In this document: piece by piece, positions 60,349 to 64,000 of the stretch
Layout: each line of letters opens with the position of its first letter
Position numbering within the stretch: position 1 is the first letter of the stretch
Assembly (NCBI GenBank): GCA_024233215.1
Contig: JACKPW010000017.1
Span: forward strand, 89,298-153,297
Length of the DNA: 64,000 bases
Direction of reading: 5' to 3'
Origin: Verrucomicrobiales bacterium
GTDB taxonomy: Bacteria; Verrucomicrobiota; Verrucomicrobiia; Limisphaerales; J093
Notes under the pieces: model-generated
What the model was told of the DNA's origin: nothing
The model's input: the letters and a program-made list of their open reading frames with translations, nothing else
The model's database searches: none
Program-made: the position numbers and the translations under genes

Positions 60349-61008
60349 CTAGGACCGGCTGAACAGCAGGACGAGCCGGATCATCAAACCGGCGGCGACA
60401 CACAACAGCACAATGCCGGAAATCTGGGAAACCCGGACGAGGGATTGGGTGGAAAGCTGCCGGTGCGCGTGCGTGGCGATGTAGCTCAACGCGATGAACC
60501 AGATCAACACCCCGGCACTCACCCCACCCACGCAGATCGCCTTGCCGGCCAGCGACGGATCAATCCAGCCGTGGGCGACGAACACCGACGATGCCGCCAC
60601 CCAGAAAATGAACACGCCGGGATTCGCCAGCACGCGAAGAAACCCGGTCATGAAGGCCGTGTGCGGATGGAGCTTCTCCTCCAGCAACCGCGCGGTGCGC
60701 CCCATGCCGGGCACGTCGTGCAGCCGCAGATACTTGATCCCGAGATAGAGCAACAAGACCACACTAATCCCCTGCAGCCCGGTAACCACCCAGCGCGACT
60801 GGAGCAGGCTGGAAAAGCCCGTGAAGGCAAGGGCGCAGTAGATGAACTCCATCACCGTGGCCCCCAAGCCGATCATGAACGCCCACCAAAACCCGCGTTG
60901 CCCCCCTTCGTTGAAAATCGTGGCGTTGATCGGCCCCACCGGTACAGCCGAAATAAGCCCGCTCAGCAGGCCCACCACGAACGTCACCAAGAGAAGAACC
61001 GGATCCAT
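60349..61008 (-). CDS. LysE/RhtB-family exporter
   Basis: 219 residues from ATG 61008 with about six hydrophobic helices. The N-terminus LVTFVVGLLSGLISAVPVGPINATIFNEGGQRGFWWAF is the LysE/RhtB signature (PxGP motif), normally exporting amino acids such as lysine or homoserine. FMTGFLRVLANPGVFIFWVAAS is the second conserved half. Substrate unknown. It is upstream of nfi in the same transcript; a 146-bp repeat element lies in its 5' region. Confidence 0.88.
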   Translation of the reverse strand: MDPVLLLVTFVVGLLSGLISAVPVGPINATIFNEGGQRGFWWAFMIGLGATVMEFIYCALAFTGFSSLLQSRWVVTGLQGISVVLLLYLGIKYLRLHDVPGMGRTARLLEEKLHPHTAFMTGFLRVLANPGVFIFWVAASSVFVAHGWIDPSLAGKAICVGGVSAGVLIWFIALSYIATHAHRQLSTQSLVRVSQISGIVLLCVAAGLMIRLVLLFSRS

Positions 61009-61162
61009 GACTCCAATACCCGCCCCGTCACCAAGGGGCGTGCCCCGTCGGTCGGTCGACCCGGATTCCTCGTGGGGTATCGGGCCGCGCCACTGGTGCC
61101 AGAATCCTGCCTTTGTGGCAAACCAACGTTTCGCCGGCAATCCGTCGCCACCTCCCCGCACC

Positions 61163-61308
61163 GGGGAGCGCGCGCGGCTCGCGTGCCCTGGCCGGCGGCC
61201 CGCCGGCCACTTCCAAGGCCGACAGACGTCCCACCCGCCAATCGTGGTTCCTCCCGAGGGCCGCTCGGCGAACCGCCAACCGGAGCAGCCGGGCCGGCCG
61301 CGCTCCCC
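61163..61308 (+). repeat. 147-bp class element, copy 3
   Basis: 146 bp with perfect terminal inverted repeats GGGGAGCGC / GCGCTCCCC. The left part reads GCGCGGCTCGCGTGCC and then TGGCCGGCGGCCCGCCGGCC, and the right part CAGCCGGGCCGGCCGCGC. It lies in the 430-bp gap between the divergent LysE and 184-residue protein genes; the rest of that gap holds nothing I can identify. Confidence 0.85.
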
Positions 61309-61438
61309 GCTGCTACAGCGAGCATCCGACGCGGGTTCCCGTCGTTGAATTCCCCATCGCCGGACAATGCCACAAATGAGTGGGGGAAGTCGCTCGCATC
61401 GGCTGGCCATGCGGAGAGATTCCGACTAAGCTGCGTCC

Positions 61439-61993
61439 ATGTCTGATCACGTCCAGAACCGCGTCCACGCACTCCTCCACACCCCGGCCCTGCCGGATCT
61501 GGGCCCCGGTCCGCGCGCCCATGTGCAGTCGGCCGACACCATCCGCACGGCGATGGAGGACCTGAAACGCGAGGCGGGAATCCCGGAGCGACAGCATCAA
61601 CTGCTCACGGCCCTCGTGTTGTTGTGGCACGACCGGCTCGAGGCCGCCCACCGCATCGTCCAGGAGATACACGACGCCGACGGCAGTCTGCTGCACGCCA
61701 TCATGCACCGCCGCGAACCGGACTACTGGAACTCAAAGTACTGGTGGCGCCACGTCGGCGGTCATCCCGTGTATGGCCCGCTGGGAGCCACGGTCGCCGA
61801 ACGACTGCGCCGGGAACCGGAGGCTGAATCACTGGCCGCCCGGTTGGTTCCCGGGGGACGCTGGGATCCCTTCGCCTTCGTGGACGAAGCCCAACGCCTC
61901 GCCTCCCTGCCCGAGGACTCCCCCGAGGTCACCCTCGCCCGTGAACTCCAAAAGCTGGAATGCGAGGCGGTGCTCCAGCATTTGACCCCCTGA
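61439..61993 (+). CDS. conserved hypothetical protein (184 residues)
   Basis: Cytoplasmic, mostly helical. A helical first half (QHQLLTALVLLWHDRLEAAHRIVQEI) leads to the conserved centre DGSLLHAIMHRREPDYWNSKYWWRHVGGHPVYGPLG, whose His, Arg, Glu-Pro-Asp-Tyr and Trp residues look like a binding or catalytic site. I recall this block from widespread hypothetical proteins but know no function. It ends WDPFAFVDEAQRL...ELQKLECEAVLQHL. It is monocistronic; a 120-bp repeat starts 2 bp after its stop. Confidence 0.78.
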   Translation: MSDHVQNRVHALLHTPALPDLGPGPRAHVQSADTIRTAMEDLKREAGIPERQHQLLTALVLLWHDRLEAAHRIVQEIHDADGSLLHAIMHRREPDYWNSKYWWRHVGGHPVYGPLGATVAERLRREPEAESLAARLVPGGRWDPFAFVDEAQRLASLPEDSPEVTLARELQKLECEAVLQHLTP

Positions 61994-61994
61994 A

Positions 61995-62114
61995 GCGCAA
62001 ACCTCCCAGGCCCCTCACCCCACTCCCACCCCCGGAGCCTTCGCGCCGCCCCCCCGCAACCGCGCGTCCCCCTCGTCGACGCGAACTTCAGCGCGGACTG
62101 ACGTCCGCGGCTAC
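61995..62114 (+). repeat. 120-bp class element, copy B
   Basis: Full-length match to 59556-59674 in the same orientation, beginning GCGCAAACCTCCCAGGCCCC and ending GACGTCCGCGGCTAC. It fills the space between the convergent 184-residue protein and pgm genes. Confidence 0.8.
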
Positions 62115-62152
62115 CCGCCGCCGTCGTACAGGCGGCGCACCCAAATACAGGC

Positions 62153-63805
62153 TCACTTCTCGAAACACGCCTGGTTCACGAGGGCACTGGCCTCCGCCTG
62201 AAGCTGCGACAGGTGTTCCTCGGAGCGCGTGCTCTCCGCGTAGATCTTGTACTTCGCCTCGGTTCCGGAAGGGCGCGCGGCAAACCAGCCTCCTTCGGTG
62301 ACAACCTTCAGGCCGCCGATGGGTTCGTCGTTTCCCGGGGCACGGGTGAGTTTCGCAACGATCACATCGCCGGCCAGTTCCGTGGCCGAGACAGCCTCCG
62401 GCGACAGGCTCGCCAGCTTCTCCTTGCCATCGGGGGTGATGTCCCGGTCGATTCGGGCGTAGAACACCGGGCCAAACCGGGTTTCCATGTCGCGATACAG
62501 TTCCCCGGGATCCTTGCCGGTGGTGGCCAAGATCTCGGCAGCCAACAGCCCCAGCAGGAGTCCGTCCTTGTCCGTGGTCCAGACCGTGCCATCCCGCTTG
62601 AGGAAACTGGCGCCGGCGCTCTCCTCACCGCCAAAGCAGATGCTGCCCTCGTGCAGCAACGGTGCGAACCACTTGAAACCCACCGGCACCTCGCACAACG
62701 CCCGCCCGCAGGCCGCCACCACCCGATCGATCATCACGCTGCTGACCAGCGTCTTGCCAACCCGTGAACTCCCCGACCAGCCCGGCCGATGGCTCAAGAG
62801 GTATTCAATCGCAACCGCCAGGTAGGCGTTCGGGTTCAACAATCCCGAGGAACGCGTCACGATCCCGTGCCGGTCGGCATCCGGATCGTTGCCGAACGCG
62901 ACATCGTACTTGTCCTTGAGCCCAACCAATCCCGCCATGGCCCAGGGACTGGAACAGTCCATGCGGATCTTCCCATCGTGATCCACCGTCATGAAGCCAA
63001 ACCGACCATCCAGCCGCGGATTGACGACTTCCACGTTCAGACCGTAACGGTCCTTGATCGGCACCCAATAATCCAGCGAGGAGCCGCCCAGCGGATCGAC
63101 CCCGATCCTCAGGCCCGCCGCCTTGATCACCTCAAAGTCGAGGACCTCCTGCAACTCCTCCACGTACGGCATCAGCAGATCCGCACGGTGCGTCGTGCCG
63201 GCAGCGCGAGCGCGCTCGAAGGTGACCCGCCGTACGTCGCGGTTTCCGCCCTCGAGAATCTCGTTCGCCCGGCCTTGAATCGCCCCGGTGATGTCGGATT
63301 CCGCCGGCCCGCCGTTCGGCGGATTGTATTTCAGGCCGCCGTCCTCGGGGGGGTTGTGCGACGGGGTCAGCACAATGCCATCCGCCTTTCTGGCCGCCTT
63401 GGAGGGATCCAGGTTGTGACGCAGGATCGCCCGGGAAATCGCCGGGGTTGGGGTGGCGCCATCGCCTTCCTGAATGACGACCTCCACGGCATTGGCCGCG
63501 AGCACCTCCAGCACGGTTTGCATCGCCACAAACGAAGTGGCATGCGTGTCCCGGCCCAGGAACAGGGGCCCGGCGATGCCGACTTGGGCGCGGTGTTCGC
63601 AGATGGCCTGGGTGATCGCGAGGATGTGCGACTCAGTGAAGGTGGTCTTCAACGGTGTGCCGCGATGGCCGCTGGTGCCGAAGGAGACGCGCTGCGCGGC
63701 CACCGTCGGATCAGGCTGACCCTCGAAATAGAGCCGTTCGAGTTGGTCCAGGCTGATCAGAAGTTCCTTCGGGGCGCGCTCGCCCGGGATTGCTTTGGGG
63801 GCCAT
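62153..63805 (-). CDS. pgm: phosphoglucomutase (alpha-D-glucose phosphate-specific)
   Basis: 550 residues from ATG 63805, the expected length. It interconverts glucose 1- and 6-phosphate. SFGTSGHRGTPLKTTF is the N-terminal substrate loop. LTPSHNPPEDGGLKYNPPNGG holds the phosphoserine. The Mg-binding loop is GNDPDADRHGIV, and FGGEESAGASFLKRDG is the sugar-binding loop. A C-terminal phosphate-binding WFAARPSGTEAKYKIYAES completes the enzyme. Upstream residues in the open frame (to 63922) are not family-like. It supplies precursors for glycogen and surface glycans. Confidence 0.96.
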   Translation of the reverse strand: MAPKAIPGERAPKELLISLDQLERLYFEGQPDPTVAAQRVSFGTSGHRGTPLKTTFTESHILAITQAICEHRAQVGIAGPLFLGRDTHATSFVAMQTVLEVLAANAVEVVIQEGDGATPTPAISRAILRHNLDPSKAARKADGIVLTPSHNPPEDGGLKYNPPNGGPAESDITGAIQGRANEILEGGNRDVRRVTFERARAAGTTHRADLLMPYVEELQEVLDFEVIKAAGLRIGVDPLGGSSLDYWVPIKDRYGLNVEVVNPRLDGRFGFMTVDHDGKIRMDCSSPWAMAGLVGLKDKYDVAFGNDPDADRHGIVTRSSGLLNPNAYLAVAIEYLLSHRPGWSGSSRVGKTLVSSVMIDRVVAACGRALCEVPVGFKWFAPLLHEGSICFGGEESAGASFLKRDGTVWTTDKDGLLLGLLAAEILATTGKDPGELYRDMETRFGPVFYARIDRDITPDGKEKLASLSPEAVSATELAGDVIVAKLTRAPGNDEPIGGLKVVTEGGWFAARPSGTEAKYKIYAESTRSEEHLSQLQAEASALVNQACFEK

Positions 63806-64000
63806 GCGTTTCGTTGTCGTTTGTCGTGGTCGTAGTCGTGGTTCGTGGGAACAGTGGACACCCCGGCAACCGGCCGCCGGCCACCGCTCCGGCCACCGAG
63901 TTAGCAAAGCGGGCTTTCGCAAGCAAGCATGGGGACGGGTAAACCAACGTCTCAGGGGGATCGGAACCGGGCGAGACCGGTGGGCAATGGTGGCGGCGTG
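63806..64000. other. pgm upstream region, no gene seen
   Basis: 195 bp upstream of pgm to the window end. A short GC-rich palindromic patch (CCGGCAACCGGCCGCCGGCC, around 63863-63884) is present. No promoter stands out and no coding frame is convincing. Confidence 0.3.

Overview
The window looks like chromosomal DNA of a high-GC, Gram-negative, polysaccharide-degrading bacterium, most likely Verrucomicrobiota (Pedosphaerales/Limisphaerales-like). The reasons are the Kdo transferase and lipid A deacylase (outer membrane), a PEP-CTERM protein, a planctomycete/verrucomicrobial prepilin tail, many formylglycine sulfatases and fucosidases, and abundant dispersed palindromic repeats, two sets of which flank REP-associated transposase genes. 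The assignment is inference from gene content. No rRNA, tRNA or CRISPR array was seen.

Region by region. 1-2.3 kb: a scrap zone with a frameshifted prepilin tail, a small membrane protein, a decayed PIN toxin and an hpnA-like epimerase with two single-base frameshifts. 2.2-5.9 kb: a minus-strand kdtA-lysS pair followed by a vapBC toxin-antitoxin pair. This pair is bracketed by two copies of the lysS 3' end, as if it had inserted there. 6-8.7 kb: a VTC-domain polyphosphate polymerase, DUF4956 membrane protein and HlyD-like protein. 9-10.5 kb (+): ThuA-like and DUF1638 genes. 10.6-13.1 kb (-): PEP-CTERM protein and NADP-isocitrate dehydrogenase. 13.3-16.8 kb (+): a large lipoprotein with TPR, FG-GAP and ASPIC/UnbV domains. 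16.9-19.3 kb: divergent GH43 and LpxR genes. 19.3-22.9 kb: an overlapping pair of P-loop ATPase genes. The second ends in near-identical TPR repeats that stop abruptly at a vapC fragment. This is the least explained module in the window.

23-60 kb is a polysaccharide-utilisation region, almost all on the minus strand: GH116, four sulfatase domains (one single enzyme, one tandem double enzyme, one sulfatase-esterase-GH43-like triple fusion), two GH95 and one GH29 fucosidase, a DUF5703 glycosidase-like protein, two L-rhamnose mutarotase-like proteins (one an apparent lipoprotein), a uroporphyrinogen-decarboxylase-like protein, a sialate O-acetylesterase and a sodium/solute symporter. Together they suggest breakdown of a sulfated, acetylated, fucose- and rhamnose-rich glycan. 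A DUF488-DUF488-RecQ cluster sits inside this region, translationally coupled to the symporter. 59.6-63.8 kb carries endonuclease V, a LysE-type exporter, a conserved hypothetical protein and phosphoglucomutase.

Repeats are a main theme. There are two RAYT (REP-associated tyrosine transposase) genes, each flanked by its own palindrome family. A ~147 bp element with 9 bp terminal inverted repeats occurs three times, a ~120 bp element occurs twice, and CACGAA-type inverted repeats flank several polysaccharide genes. Several repeats have been recruited into coding sequence (endonuclease V tail, RAYT tail, sulfatase tail, triple-fusion linker).
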